Notes under the pieces: model-generated
The model's input: the letters and a program-made list of their open reading frames with translations, nothing else
Told to the model about the DNA's origin: nothing
Database searches by the model: none
In this document: positions 26,801-36,172 of the stretch, piece after piece
Position numbering within the stretch: the stretch's first letter is position 1
Layout of the letters: every line of letters begins with the position of its first letter
Translations under genes and position numbers: made by a program
Origin: Durusdinium trenchii
Taxonomy: Eukaryota; Sar; Dinophyceae; Suessiales; Symbiodiniaceae
DNA length: 64,000 nucleotides
Reading direction: 5' to 3'
Assembly: GCA_963970005.1 (NCBI GenBank)
Contig: CAXAMN010001470.1
Span: 291,870-355,869 of the forward strand

Positions 26801-28352
26801 TGTGCAGAGCCTCAATCACAGGTCGGCCCATCAACATTGGCGTGTTGCCAGGAACCAGGTAGCATTGGATCGTGCCGAACTGGCCATCGATCATCACCGG
26901 GAGATCCACTGTCCATGAAGCTCGTGAGGATGCATCGCCACCAAAATGGAACTGGCGGTCACATCGAGCAAAGCGGATGGTGTTGATGGGGTAGTTCATG
27001 GAGTGCAAGTGGCTCAAATAGCGGCCGAATGGACCATATCCGCACAGGAAGGCAGATGCACCTGGGTCAAGCATGGTGGCATCCGGTCGGTCGGTGCCCA
27101 TCTCATCCTGGAACAGGACCAAGGCGGTCTCATTCTGCAAGGCCATACCCTCAGTGGGTGCAGGTCTCTTGTTGGACGATGAGGGTGATTTCGCACCTTG
27201 TGGACATTGCGCTGCCCAATGACCTGGTTGGCCACAACGAAGGCATGTAGTTGCCTTTGCACGACCTTTTGGATCAGCCTTTCCACCTGAGGAGGGTGGA
27301 TAGCGCACCACATTCTTTCCTTTTCCTTTGCTTTTGCTCTTGCCCTTTCCTTTGTTCTTGCCGGCGCCCTTCGAAGGTGAAGAGGATCCAGAGGCGGGCG
27401 AAGCGTTCTGGCCATCAGTGAGGGCGACGATCGGCAGGTAGCCACGAGCCAACTTGAGCTGCTGGAATCTTTGCCGGGCATCCAAGTAGGTGGCATAGGC
27501 GTGGTCATACTCTTCGGCCAACTCTTGAGGATCTTCGGACAGGTCATGGTGTTCTCCAGGTTCATCCTCTTCGCCGTAGTAGATGGCGTCATAGTCAAAG
27601 TCAGCCTCATCGTCAGGGGCAGTGTCATCATACCAGTCGTCGGCCTCATAGTAGGCGTCTTCTGTCCAGGGTTGCTCGGACCAGTAGGCATCTTCTTCAT
27701 CGAATGCGGCGTAGCCGCGGCCCTTCCAGCGGTTGAACTTTCGCTCACGTTTAGCATTCCAGCCGCCTGCCTTGTAGTCCTGACCGAACAGCAGGTACAG
27801 GGCTTCGATGACAGGATTCTTTTCCAACGTAGGAGCCTTCAGCGTCACCATTTGGCGTTGCTCCTTTGACAAAGCAGCACGTCGGAGTAGATGCCATCCT
27901 TGAACCTGGACTGGAAGAGTCACATTGTGGGCAGTCAAACGACGATAGGCGGTGTCATGGTCGGTGACGAAGGACAGGAGGCTTTGCTGTGGCTTCCTTT
28001 GCAACAAGTTGAAGTACTCCTCAAAGTCATTTGGAAGGAGCACACGATCGTCATACTCGAAGTTCTTGTCGAGCTTGGTGATGATCTTGCTGAAGCCATC
28101 CTCTTTCTCAGCCTCTTCAACTGAGAAGTCCTCGAACAACCGCCACGTCACACCCTGAAAACTTCCCAGGATGTTTAGGACGGACTCGGCTGAGCGCTTG
28201 CTGATCTTCATCTTGTGGTGGTAGAGCATCAGCCTCTTTCTGTACTCTTTGTAGTCCTGGGGTTGTCCACTGAACAGTGGAACGAAGGAGTCGCGCAGGT
28301 TGAGGTAGTCACCATCCTTGGAACCTTCTGCAGCCGATGTCGTTGGTGGCAT
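20814..28352 (-). CDS. Copia-type Gag-Pol polyprotein with C-terminal membrane and coiled-coil tail, about 2,512 aa
   Basis: First ATG at 28352. Approximate residues: 20-200 Gag; 335-355 Lys/Gly run; 376-390 zinc knuckle CLRCGQPGHWAAQC; 433-445 protease-like LDPGASAFLCG; 905-945 integrase HHCC (LHRNLGHP, CVACLKHKK); 965-1065 core with IQADVFY, LISDEGRPW and LSLVERRH; 1250-1500 acidic/Pro linker; 1735-1915 reverse transcriptase with TSDIATAFLQG and MHVDDMLG; 2060-2220 RNase H (FFDAAFATRSDG, SSLGAEAQ). Then a 15-residue unit containing SIHVVPPHVINEEP occurs twice in tandem, followed by two hydrophobic segments (about 2362-2380, FMFWFLLLFMAPQLVTA, and 2390-2412, FGTVLCTLLLLFLSTAFMVG) and a final coiled coil (REEVKRLKQEVLRW). 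The protease has DPG in place of DTG/DSG. The order is copia; the tail is not part of the standard set. Confidence 0.93.
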   Translation of the reverse strand: MPPTTSAAEGSKDGDYLNLRDSFVPLFSGQPQDYKEYRKRLMLYHHKMKISKRSAESVLNILGSFQGVTWRLFEDFSVEEAEKEDGFSKIITKLDKNFEYDDRVLLPNDFEEYFNLLQRKPQQSLLSFVTDHDTAYRRLTAHNVTLPVQVQGWHLLRRAALSKEQRQMVTLKAPTLEKNPVIEALYLLFGQDYKAGGWNAKRERKFNRWKGRGYAAFDEEDAYWSEQPWTEDAYYEADDWYDDTAPDDEADFDYDAIYYGEEDEPGEHHDLSEDPQELAEEYDHAYATYLDARQRFQQLKLARGYLPIVALTDGQNASPASGSSSPSKGAGKNKGKGKSKSKGKGKNVVRYPPSSGGKADPKGRAKATTCLRCGQPGHWAAQCPQGAKSPSSSNKRPAPTEGMALQNETALVLFQDEMGTDRPDATMLDPGASAFLCGYGPFGRYLSHLHSMNYPINTIRFARCDRQFHFGGDASSRASWTVDLPVMIDGQFGTIQCYLVPGNTPMLMGRPVIEALHMGIDFSQKRIRFGQSPWTSVLVGRHGEYLLSLTTGMEEVPDPTKTLFSLRIAEETPGSHLHFEDFNKLEHVFQAEDVALAGGELQSTRLHRHALRTMETQLVTTSNSTEAYITQELHNPPDHRRVLWEIYCGKARTGHIAEELGMKVERFSLDNGWDFNLISHQQQLLQRLDEEEPDEVLVAPECRLWSRMQTLACRTPAQQEALKARREHHHRRHLGFAKRIYLRQVTNARHARLEQPRHALSWNTMALRDLPGYYADFDQCRYGAMCMDTDGIWRPVQKSTRLLTTKQAVLEAFQLKCDHDHYHCPLEGSAPGYGRRTTYLEDYQPGFAATLAAALARPETAQLWDTAYVVDETGKKETGHLLKLKSEHRQDALRTVQRLHRNLGHPAPDALADLLTARGAHPTVIAAAKEYKCVACLKHKKPNQVAPSSMPQPKTFNEVIQADVFYLKPADRKFAVLSIVDVGTKFMAAYLLHEETSKSYITALEKMWVRHFGPPKKLISDEGRPWLGAPFESWTSSLGIDHQVAPGEAHERLSLVERRHAVLRRACEVYMDDRKLNDAAGIKEALCYVIPQQNATPAVAGFSPSQCVLGFQPELSHLMDSNLNAAQLAGNNSSFEENLERRTAAKMALASADADSKLRRALSRKYQGQNRVFQLGERVWFWRDARQGALNKIRWLGPAHVVLREEDAEADTAAPKVKTYWLAYKTQLIRAAPHHVRADILGPQHVLEDLQSALNKVRQLKSRGVTRFYDLRRVNRQQLDDVEEDEQHTDPDGPLLEEDDDEPPRHRFRLEPPVPTAEAPPQIIVPDAEYEPTSPAHSSFAPTSPRALPTPVMAEPNMLLPMAPAEITVPGSPATTRSRSRAPTVVEPSEEPTIPSAAPTPHAASPPAIATAPQASMSGPSLDPDTAALYEPVDAETFQQRRVRFNRQETLSFGPLRRQRIGSPQPYNTTSQTTTPEAEHNSAEHNTQATAAAAEAPAQVSAAPAASDDPALYASQKAPDHALLNHAFQVSGIEANCLPKGWTYENGYFQLDKRDRDFWEVKAGCLIRHHVIPRRSKMCLHQLPKDSPFTSDQLDLVRVTIMYDNNGKSIQQTDDGYTASTPLDRSWTGVTIFQIKGDLRREMAMFAKAPLQGARQLGKETKLRHAKSFKKDKNKNNLSERHMTPDERAAFKAAKVKELQSFFDNHVWQFETTREAEPSRTLTSRMLLKWSKNPDGSPRAKAWLIVRGFMDPDAWEGTVPTSSPTTTRLSRSMLLSLASTMQWPIWTSDIATAFLQGRPQTRKLWVQLPQECLQLLGATADTRMLLLKPCYGQIDAPRSWFMAAVDKLSAMGLRQHPQDPCCFLIYEGDLNPEYDTTAEHSNLLGPHGLCGMVIMHVDDMLGCGSPSSQCYNDTITKLKSTFNFREWKTGDDGKPLTYCGCDIQVKDDGLLLNQTSYMGKVKPITYDKKRSLTDALNQRELTQLRGLLGSLQWPAVQSSPHLQSSTSILSGHVTKATLQTVADTNRLLRFAKENADVGLQYSHLGEVSELCLVCFFDAAFATRSDGASQAGYVILMVNKALLQANGPEGAYHVLDWRSLKTPRVARSSLGAEAQSGGQACDALEHASIYWSLLVDPRQRLQELLDAPSLLSPTMITDAKALYDSYHREGVGSSVVDKRVSLEIRVMKDRLSSLGGSLRWMSSERQLADGLTKESARALLAQRLRHGRLKLVWDPSYKAAKKKTKAELQQSLAESIHVVPPHVINEEPESIHVVPPHVINEEPNLHEEHQQPIDENPAENDVNVDEQVFWNEEIFRNSKVPVNVMFARTDRKLEYVSDSPSHVGSRPLESYRGRKTNFMFWFLLLFMAPQLVTADSANVEPEAGMDWFGTVLCTLLLLFLSTAFMVGRWSHDAHHRVPLQVTEAAVQKDEAIIPARLREEVKRLKQEVLRWSSKAEESRLAAVEATTAMNLVLRNQNAAETLAQEASQILKIALRQMDEHGNEEGFHEMTALS

Positions 28353-28486
28353 TCTCAAACAAGTAGCCAAGACCGAAAGGGCTCTTCAACGAGGAAACAA
28401 AAGAGCTCGGCCAAGGGTTCGTGACAAAGGACTTATGCAGAACCTCGTTCTTCTTCGCGCAAAGGACTCGGAGCCCCCCGGAGGAG

Positions 28487-28498
28487 GCTCCGCTACCA
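28487..28498 (-). other. Primer-binding site of element 2
   Basis: TGGTAGCGGAGC on the minus strand, one base inside the 5' LTR, identical to the site of element 1 although LTRs and proteins differ. Both elements probably use the same primer tRNA. Confidence 0.7.
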
Positions 28499-28499
28499 A

Positions 28500-28682
28500 T
28501 GCGAAAAAGGTAGCAGCGGCACCCGAAGTCCGCAAACACGAAAACAAGAGGGCGCACTGAAGCGCCGCGGCCGCGCCTTTTGCAAGGCAACTGCCCTCCC
28601 AGTCTTGAGAGGGAACGACGGTAAGTGAAGGTCGAAAACGGTTCGAACTGCCGAAACACAAGTGCACAGCGTGAACTTTACA
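28500..28682 (-). repeat. 5' LTR of element 2 (183 bp)
   Basis: Identical by eye to 19646-19828; TGCGAAAAAGG to GAACTTTACA on the plus strand. GC-rich centre (AGCGCCGCGGCCGCGCC). Confidence 0.93.
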
Positions 28683-28811
28683 GGGTATATATCGGCGCTG
28701 ACAAGCGGCATCAAGCGGCCATGTGATTTACATGGTTTTGTTTTGGCGTTGCGGGAATGGGGGAATTAGGACTTGGTTTCGCGTCAGAATTTCATTCGAG
28801 TTGGTTCCTGG

Positions 28812-28970
28812 GGCAGGATAGTGATGTTCGATTGGATGTGTATCCAACATGATGCTACATGCCCACGTGCATAGAAAGATGGGGGGCGCTTTTGAGATAG
28901 CGGGGGCAGGATGATGACGTTGGGTTGGATGCGCATCCACGATGGCGCGACATGTACACATGCATTGGAC
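28812..28970. repeat. Two diverged copies of a palindrome-containing unit
   Basis: Copies near 28812 and 28908 share GGCAGGAT, TGATG, GATTGGATG and ACATG. The second contains the perfect palindrome TGGATGCGCATCCA, and the first the corresponding TGGATGTGTATCCA. Function unknown. Confidence 0.5.
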
Positions 28971-29019
28971 AATCATGATATAAACAAAACACTGACAACA
29001 AAAGGCCACTTACATGCGC

Positions 29020-29443
29020 CTATACCAGTAACTTATTCATTAAAGCCATGATGTGGCCTGGCCTGTCCATCTGCTTCGCACCACGACTCTGTGCAAGCCC
29101 TACTGCCAGTCCAGCCGGAGCTAGAGGATCTTGGCCGTGCAGAATCAAGCTTGTCAAAAACCTGTCGAGTAGCGAAGGCCAAGTGCCAGAGTATTGCCTC
29201 GTCCACTTCAACTGGTTTTCATTGGTTTTCCTGCCTTGTCCCTGCTGGGAGGCTCGTGTCCAGTCGCAAACCGCCTTTGCGCCGCCTTTGGGGTGGCAGC
29301 TCCTTGTACATGCTGCCAAGTCACACGGTGTTTCAGTTAAGAGAAGAATATTATCTTGACTGTCTGACTTGCTGCATGACATGCTCCTCGATCCGTTGCA
29401 GCTCCAATGCAAGGTGGCAGGCGACTGCTTGCACCCTCTCCTC
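29020..29443 (-). CDS. Possible terminal exons of an unrecognised gene
   Basis: After acceptor TATGCTTGCAG an 88-nt segment (29356-29443) encodes a helical peptide, ERVQAVACHLALELQRIEEH. A GA dinucleotide follows, a donor type used by dinoflagellates. Further down, 29020-29200 encodes LLDRFLTSLILHGQDPLAPA and ends at a stop. Joining them is plausible but alternative acceptors exist. No family is recognised. Confidence 0.28.
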
Positions 29444-30569
29444 CTGCAAGCATAGGCGACGTCACGCAACTAATGATAAGACCGAAAGGTGACAAACAAA
29501 CAAATTGTACACGAAACAACAACACTACTGTATAAAATGCCAAAATCTTAACTCTGTGGGGAAGCCCGCTGTTACTATGAAGGATATCGGTGCTTTCAGG
29601 AGCGGATGAATCATTCACAGACAGAAAACAAAGAGGAGGAACTCCAAAGCACCTCATGTTCCACAGAAAGAATCCACCGGACTGCTGCATGTGCAGCGTC
29701 AGCATCAACAAAGCGGGAATGCTCCAGCACCTTCATTACCTAAGCGGATGCCATGATCAATAAGGTGGAAATCGTTCAATTCAAAGCTTCACAGTCAGCG
29801 CCCGGTCAAATACAAACATGGCACGGAGCTCGGATCCAGAGGGAAAGCTTCGAGCACTGTTTCCAGCGAAGGAGCATCCTGCACAATTCATCCGTTCCCA
29901 AAAGGCAGAAAAGCGCCAACATGGGTGAACGCCCTCAACATTCACTTGCTATGAATTTCATTGACTATTCCGGGTGTTCCTGTCCTTCGCAGATCCGGTG
30001 CCGCTGGTCAACGCCACATTTCGAGAAGTCATGACTGCTACTAATGCACCCTTGGCTGAGGAATGTTGGAGCTCAGAGCAAACATCGAGTCCAGACCGTG
30101 CAACTCGGATCGACTTAGCTTCTGGCAGCAGCCTCGGTCCTCACCAACTCCTGGGTTGGTCGCTGTCTAGTTCAGTTCCAAAGCGTCACGAGAAACACCG
30201 GGCTGCCAGGCTGTTTTGTCATGTAGGCAAAGAGAGGCAATTGTAGCAAGGCGCTGAAAAAGACCTTCTATTTCAGGGACCTTCGCAAGAAGTGAGAATC
30301 GTGATTCAAAGAATCTCATCTGCAAGTTCATGACAAATGTGACTTATACACACGCTTCAACCCTTTGCAGCCTTCGCATGATTCCTTCTTTGTGCTCACT
30401 CTATGTCAAGTACTCCCCTGATGTGCCGCTTCCAAAAGCCCTTCCACCCATGGAGATTGGGCTCTTTTGACAAGCATGCACAGAAAGCCTTCGCAGCTCC
30501 GTATCGGTGGCACAGGACCTGAGTTTTTGGTGTTTATTAGGGGATCACTGATCAATCTAGCAGCACCCT

Positions 30570-30665
30570 CCTATTGGGTTGGAAGCCATCGCTAGTAGGT
30601 TGGAGGCCATGGCCTTTAGGTTGGAGGCCATTGCTTGTAGGTTGGAGGCCATCGCCTCCAGGCAA
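30570..30665 (-). repeat. 21-bp minisatellite, about 4 units
   Basis: Units of GGTTGGAGGCCATCGCTAGTA with substitutions (30577-30660). In one frame it reads as repeated DGLQPTS, a pattern familiar from spurious dinoflagellate protein predictions. Confidence 0.85.
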
Positions 30666-31117
30666 CCGTTCTTGTGCAGGGAATGACGCTGCAAATTGAG
30701 TTCCAGCATGCACAAAAAAGTCGGACCAAAGTGAAAAGTAATGATTCCTTAAAAAATAAACCAATACGACCACACAAGAAAAGCTCTGGAAAGGCAAGTC
30801 CCTTGTTTACCCAAGAAAGGCTCAGAATGAATCTTCCTAAACGATCCTAAACTGTGCTTTTCCTCCAACTCTCAGGATACAGGATGGAAAAAAATGCATT
30901 AGTCCTGTTGAACTTGTCAAATTCTGCATCTTCCGAGGTCTGGACTGTCACTAAAACTTTCAGCGCAGCTGCACGAACATGGAAGTCTTCATCGTCCAAC
31001 ACAAAAAAAAGAGCCCCATACCTTGGGAAGAATCATTGCGCCATCTCCGATCATCCCACGATCCGAAGTATGGTCAGTATCGTCGGCGATATGAAGGAAT
31101 GATGGCGGAGAATTCAT

Positions 31118-31213
31118 AGATAGATAGATAGATAGTTAGATAGATAGATAGATAGATACGTACGTACGTACCGACATACATACATACATACATACATACA
31201 CACATACATACAT
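31118..31213. repeat. Compound tetranucleotide microsatellite (GATA, CGTA, CATA)
   Basis: TAGA/GATA units, then ACGT, then about ten CATA units up to the 5' edge of the LINE that follows. Confidence 0.9.
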
Positions 31214-31740
31214 GGATAGCAGGGAGATTGACCTCGGCCTGATCCAAGAGATCCTCGGCTACAACACATTCTTTGCTAGTGATCTTGATCTTCCTCTTGG
31301 CCAGTACTGCAGACCTCTACGGCACCTGGCAGTGCTCGCTTGGCTTCAACGCGGACATCCACTTGGACTGGCGCTACTTCTCACTGGTGCTCTCTGGCCT
31401 GTTCGAGTTCGGTGCCCTGACCTTCACCCTTTTCCAGCACACCTTACTCGACCCTGAGGTCCTCCCCATCCTGCTTATGACTACTCAGTGGGGACGGGCA
31501 TACATGGTGCGCAAACACACCTCCTGCTCGAATTGGATCTACACTGACAAACTCAGACCAGGCACAAAATGCAGGAGATGTGGAACATGGTAGCCAACCC
31601 TCTACCAGGACTACGGGTAAGGGGAAGGGCTATGGCAAACCAGCCACCAAGGTAGATGCTCGACATCGACCATGGCTTGATCAAGCGCTGCAACAGGAGG
31701 CAACAAGAGTTACTCTCCACGGCACGGTCAAGCCTCCCAG

Positions 31741-32412
31741 ATGACACCCAAGCCAAGTTGCAAGCAATGGGCATTGGCCCGACAAAGCCTGAAGAGTGGT
31801 GAGACCCTTCAAAGTGATGTCAATGCCACGATCCTTGCACGTTTGTTAGCTCTGGTACAAGCCACCAACCACCCTTTCGTGCTCCTGGGCGACTGGCAAA
31901 ACAGCCCAGGTAGCATCTCAAGCACGGTGCTGCCATCAAAGTTCCACTTTGAAGTGCTTGCCCCTGATGTCAGTCTACTCTCAGGGAACGTCATCGACTA
32001 TGCCCTGATTCACACCAGCCTGGCCAGCACCACATCACTCACCACTGAGTGGGCTATTCCTTGGCGACCACATGCACTCCTCTCGTACCACTTCAACATC
32101 GAGGAAGCAACCAAGGAATACCGGCAGATCCAGCAATTTCCACCACTACCAGCCACGCCGGACATAGACTTCAGGCCTTGGACCACGTACAAATCCACTG
32201 CTTACGAGCTCGACCTCTATGGCAACCCGCACAATGACACAGCACAGCAGTGGGCGGATTGGCTCTCGTGCACAGGAGCACCCTTGGGCTGCTCAAGGAA
32301 GGGGTTCCAGCCTAAGGGCATGCCACAAACCCCTGACACCCAGCCATACAGTCACTACCTGGAAACGAGGCCTTTTGGGAACAACTACGGGCCAGGTTCC
32401 AGCTGGCCGTAA
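31741..32412 (+). pseudogene. LINE endonuclease, C-terminal half
   Basis: Exonuclease-endonuclease-phosphatase fold, needed to nick target DNA. Visible: FVLLGDWQNSPG, corresponding to the GDxN active-site strand; VIDYALIHTSL; and WRPHALLSYHF with the catalytic His region. The N-terminal half with its metal-binding Glu is missing, and the Cys-rich segment abuts this half directly, so an internal deletion is likely. The downstream frame passes into the linker before the reverse transcriptase. Confidence 0.6.
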
Positions 32413-32471
32413 AACAACCCTCACAGCAAGCACGAGGACCGGCCAAAGGGTTCACGCAAGCCACCGCTGAT

Positions 32472-34126
32472 GTGCCCAAACACTGGGTTGGCGCTCCCAC
32501 ATGGGGACAATTCCTAGACACCTGTCATCATTGGAGGCATTATCACGATGAACATGCAGCCAAGCTGATTTGTCACACCATCGAACATCAGCTCCAGCTT
32601 GCCCACCAGGCAGCCAACGATGAAAACCATCTCCAGTACAAAGCATGGCTACAGCAAGGCTATACCAAAGGCCTGAAAGGGCTCTTCCGAAGCCTACGCA
32701 GCAGCGAGCTGGCCTGGGAAAGACCATACAGAGATTTGCCTCCGGACGAACGAATGACTCAAAGACTCAAAGAATGGGGGAAGCTCTGGCAAATCCGGCA
32801 AGAAGACCAACCACCGGAACGACTTACACTCCAAGCGCTGGCCAAGCAGCAAGGACAGCAGTTAGAGCCAATTACTCTCAGCCAACTCACGTGGGCCCTC
32901 CGCAACCTGCCTGATAAAGCTTGTGGACCTGATGCAGTAACTGCCCAACTGCTGCGCACAGCACCACCACTTGCGGTCAGGGCCCTCCTCAAGCTCTACC
33001 AAGACATGGAAACCAAGGTTCAGCTGCCCACACAGCAGCAGATGCACATGGCGGTGATGCTCCCGAAAAACGCGGCCAAAGAACGTCCCATCACACTCAC
33101 ATCCCTGCTTTACAGGGTTTGGCGCCGCCTGAGAAAGCCCTTGCTGGATGAATGGCAAAAACAACTTCCTGCCACCATGAAGCATGACAGAGCCCGACCA
33201 GGGGCGCAAGTGCTCTATGTTGCCCTCTGGAGCAACTCTTGAGGCAAGAAGTGCATAGAGCAACTGGAAGACATGGAGTGACCTGCCTCATGGACATGTC
33301 CACCTTCTACGACACCATCAACCTCCAGAGGCTCCAAACTGAAGCCCTGAACTTGCAGTACCCTCCACTGATGCTGGAAATGGCTACGCAGGTCTATCAT
33401 GGCCCCAAAGCCATCGTTGCTGAGCAGGAGATGACACCATTCTTCACAGTGACCCATGGAGTCCCAGCCGGCTGCCCCCAAGCACCCCTGTTAGCCAAGG
33501 CGGTGCTGGCACCGGCATTGCAACCATGGCAACAAGCCAATCCCACCATACACCTCTCCAGTTGGGTTGACGATGTAGGTTTTGACACGGCCAGCCGAAC
33601 ACCAGTCCAAGCAGCTAAAGCATCAGTAGCTGCCTACCGAGACCTCCATGCGCGGCTGCTTCAACTCGGCCTACAAGTGAATCCGAAGAAGACAGCCTTT
33701 GTCACCACTGACAAGGCTACCGAAAAAGAACTGAGGGCATTGCTCACCGAGGACGATCCCCAGATTGCACCAGTCATGAGAGACTTAGGCATAGACCACC
33801 AAGCTGAAACAACGCATCAAAAAAGCCAACCACAGGAAAATCAAGCTGAGGAGCCTCAAGATCCCAGCCCTCAAAGTCAGGCTACGCCTTCATCGAGGAG
33901 CCCTCAAAGCCAAGGCCTCGCCCCACGCTACAGAGCAGCCCTGAGGCACAGCATGGCCAAGCACCTGGGACATCACACGGGAGGGCTCCTGGATGTCATC
34001 TATGATATCCATGCCAAGCGCTACATCGACCCTGCAGATCAAGTCATCACATCAAAGCCATACACCACCTCATCCAAGCCTGGCCACCAGATCAAATGCC
34101 AGCCCTCGAACAAGCTTGGCAACTGA
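32472..34126 (+). pseudogene. LINE reverse transcriptase, frameshifted
   Basis: Two overlapping frames (32472-33242 and 33239-34126) make one reverse transcriptase. The first gives DKACGPDAVTAQLL and ERPITLTSLLYRVW (fingers). The second gives the catalytic motifs: LMDMSTFYDTINL (motif A), HGVPAGCPQAPL (B) and SSWVDDVGFDT (C, both Asp kept). A single frameshift near 33240 separates them. After about 33780 the protein becomes Gln/Pro/Ser-rich. The enzyme would be inactive as it stands. Confidence 0.75.
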
Positions 34127-34302
34127 CCAGACAGCAGCTGCAGGACAAACAATACCCATGGTATACTGTTCGAGGACCCTTGGCTGCCACGATCGTCTAC
34201 CTCCTTGAATGGGGCTGGCAACTGAGGGACTTACTGCACTGGCACAGGCCAGGAACCTAGCTGCTTCTCGCTGAAGAGCTCCATCTTCAGCAACCTTGGT
34301 GG

Positions 34303-36172
34303 GTGCTTGAACGAACCCTCACCAGAGAAGCTCAGCAGCAGCGTACCTCCAGACTAGCCAGCAAGCCGCACTGCCAAGACTTGTTGACGGGCTTGGATTG
34401 GCACACATACCGGCAAGTGAGGAAACACCTCAAGCAGCAACAGCAGCATCACCTCGACACCTGGGTTCAGGCGGCACTTCAGTACCGTGATGCGCACCAG
34501 ACCAAAAACTGTCCACAGTGCCATGTCCCGGCCACAGCAAAACACATTCTCTGGTTGCGCAAATGGCACAAGACTCAAAACCATGAACCCACGCCGCCAG
34601 AGTGGATGAACCGCATCACTAGTCAAGAAGAAGAGGCCTTATGGGCACATGGGTGGATTCCTCTTGAACCACAAGAAGCCAGAACTCAGCAGCACCCACT
34701 CCAGGGCCAAGGATGCTGGGCAGGCATGCAGGTCATCCCGCTTCAACAACATTGTGGCTGGGCTTTCACTTTGGACGCAACTCCCTCCACCTATGACCTC
34801 AGAAGCCAGATGTGGATCTTTGGACTCTGTGCCCACAACATGGCCCTGGGGCAACTCAAGAAGCTGGGCTCAATCACTGGGGTCGCAGCAGGAGCACAAA
34901 CCAAGGTCCGTGCTCTTCTCACTGGACTGGTTGCCCTCACTCACCACACGGCTGACCATGTCAAGGTGATTGTCCAGATGGCATCAGTGTGGGAAGCTTG
35001 GCACCATGAGAAGCATCGACGCCCATACCAAGACATCCTGGCTGAAGTACCACCCCAAGACTTTAAAAGAGTCACGGTACTCTACATCAGCAAAAACACC
35101 AGGACACCAGACACCCCAGCCAACGAGCCTCAACTCCGGCGAAGGCAAAGGGAAACAGCACTTGCAGCCTGGGAACGAGCCAAGACCCTCTACGACAGCA
35201 AGCAGGAGGAGTGGCAGGAAACCCTTGACCAAGATCATAAACTGATCTATGAACATGCAGTCAAGCGACTCACCAAGATCTATGCCGACAGCCAGCACTA
35301 TGTGCACCAAAAGGCACCCAAGCACCAAGGCAAGCAAACGAAGCAATACAAGAAGGAGCTCATCAACCGGTGCCGCCAGGCATGGGATACAGAGCACCGC
35401 CACTGGGAGCAACACCAGAGAAGGGGTTTTCAATGCCGCAACTGTGGCCTGCGGACGCACCAAGGCCTGACAGCTGAAGTCCTGGAAGCCAGGTTAGCCG
35501 AAACGTGCCCTCAGAAGGTGTTCACGGAGGTTGTCACCTCGCCTGACAAGGGAGCACAACTACCCAGAAAACTCACAAGGGCGCAGCAGATCAAAGTCCT
35601 GCTGGACAACCAACCAGAGCAACCCACACCAGGCAAACACCAGCTTGCAGAGACAACAGGGTACCTGAAATGCTTGGTTTGCAACCTCAATATCCACAAA
35701 AGGGTCAATGAGGAGGCTTTCAACAACTTCACACAAAGCCCATGCATCAACCAAGCCTATCAGGCTGAGCACCCCGGCCATCCAAGCCATGCACTTTGGC
35801 AAGTTGGAGAGAGAGAGTTAAATGCACGCAATGCGGCGCCCAATGGAACTTGGATGGCCAGCAACGCATCATAGCGACACAGGCCTTTCACAAGGTCTGT
35901 AAAGGGGCTGGAGGCAAGCGCACACCACCGATCAGCACCTTCTTCCAAAAGAAGCAGGACAAGTCCAGCAGCCACAGCTCCGGGCCCTCTCTACCAGAGG
36001 ATCAGGCGCCAACTAGGCCCACACCACGCAGGCTGAACTTTCCCACGACCCTCGATGAGGTCGAACAGGAGGCACTCACTCAGGACATGTCAGCACTGGC
36101 CAAGACACCCAGCCACAACGCTGACACCAGTGCAGAGAACGTGCCTGACATAGAAGTCGACTACTTCTAGAG
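34303..36172 (+). pseudogene. LINE C-terminal region with Cys/His clusters and a PIP-like motif
   Basis: Frame 34303-35874 contains CPQCHVPATAKHILW, a possible degenerate RNase H (WAFTLDATPS), a basic helical region, FQCRNCGLRTHQG and YLKCLVCNLNIHKR. A GA-repeat slip at about 35810 moves the frame, which then continues in 35810-36172 as ERVKCTQCGAQWNLDG. It goes on to KRTPPISTFFQKK, which resembles a PCNA-binding PIP box, and an acidic end closing with IEVDYF. The paired Cys clusters look like zinc-binding sites for nucleic acid. Confidence 0.55.

Larger units (their letters stand above)
19641..28687 (-). mobile_element. Complete copia-type LTR retrotransposon (element 2)
   Basis: The element spans 19646-28682 between GGGTA duplications at 19641-19645 and 28683-28687. 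The 183-bp LTRs look identical. The 5' LTR is on the right. The polyprotein occupies 20814-28352, and about 985 bp of 3' leader lies between it and the 3' LTR; that part contains a scaffold gap and duplicated ends. Next to the 3' LTR the element strand is pyrimidine-rich (CTCTCCCCCA), so a normal polypurine tract is not evident. Identical LTRs and an open frame point to a very recent insertion. Confidence 0.93.
28688..31117. other. Intergenic with weak exon candidates
   Basis: Holds the palindrome-bearing duplication at 28812-28970, a possible terminal exon pair at 29020-29443 and a 21-bp minisatellite at 30570-30665, each listed separately. The rest (29.5-30.5 kb) has only unconvincing short frames. 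Confidence 0.4.

Noticed and set aside
31309..31453. Host exon with splice-like borders (ACTGCAG acceptor, CCTGAG/GTCC donor)
   Set aside because: It may equally be part of the LINE 5' end; without homology I did not call a separate gene.
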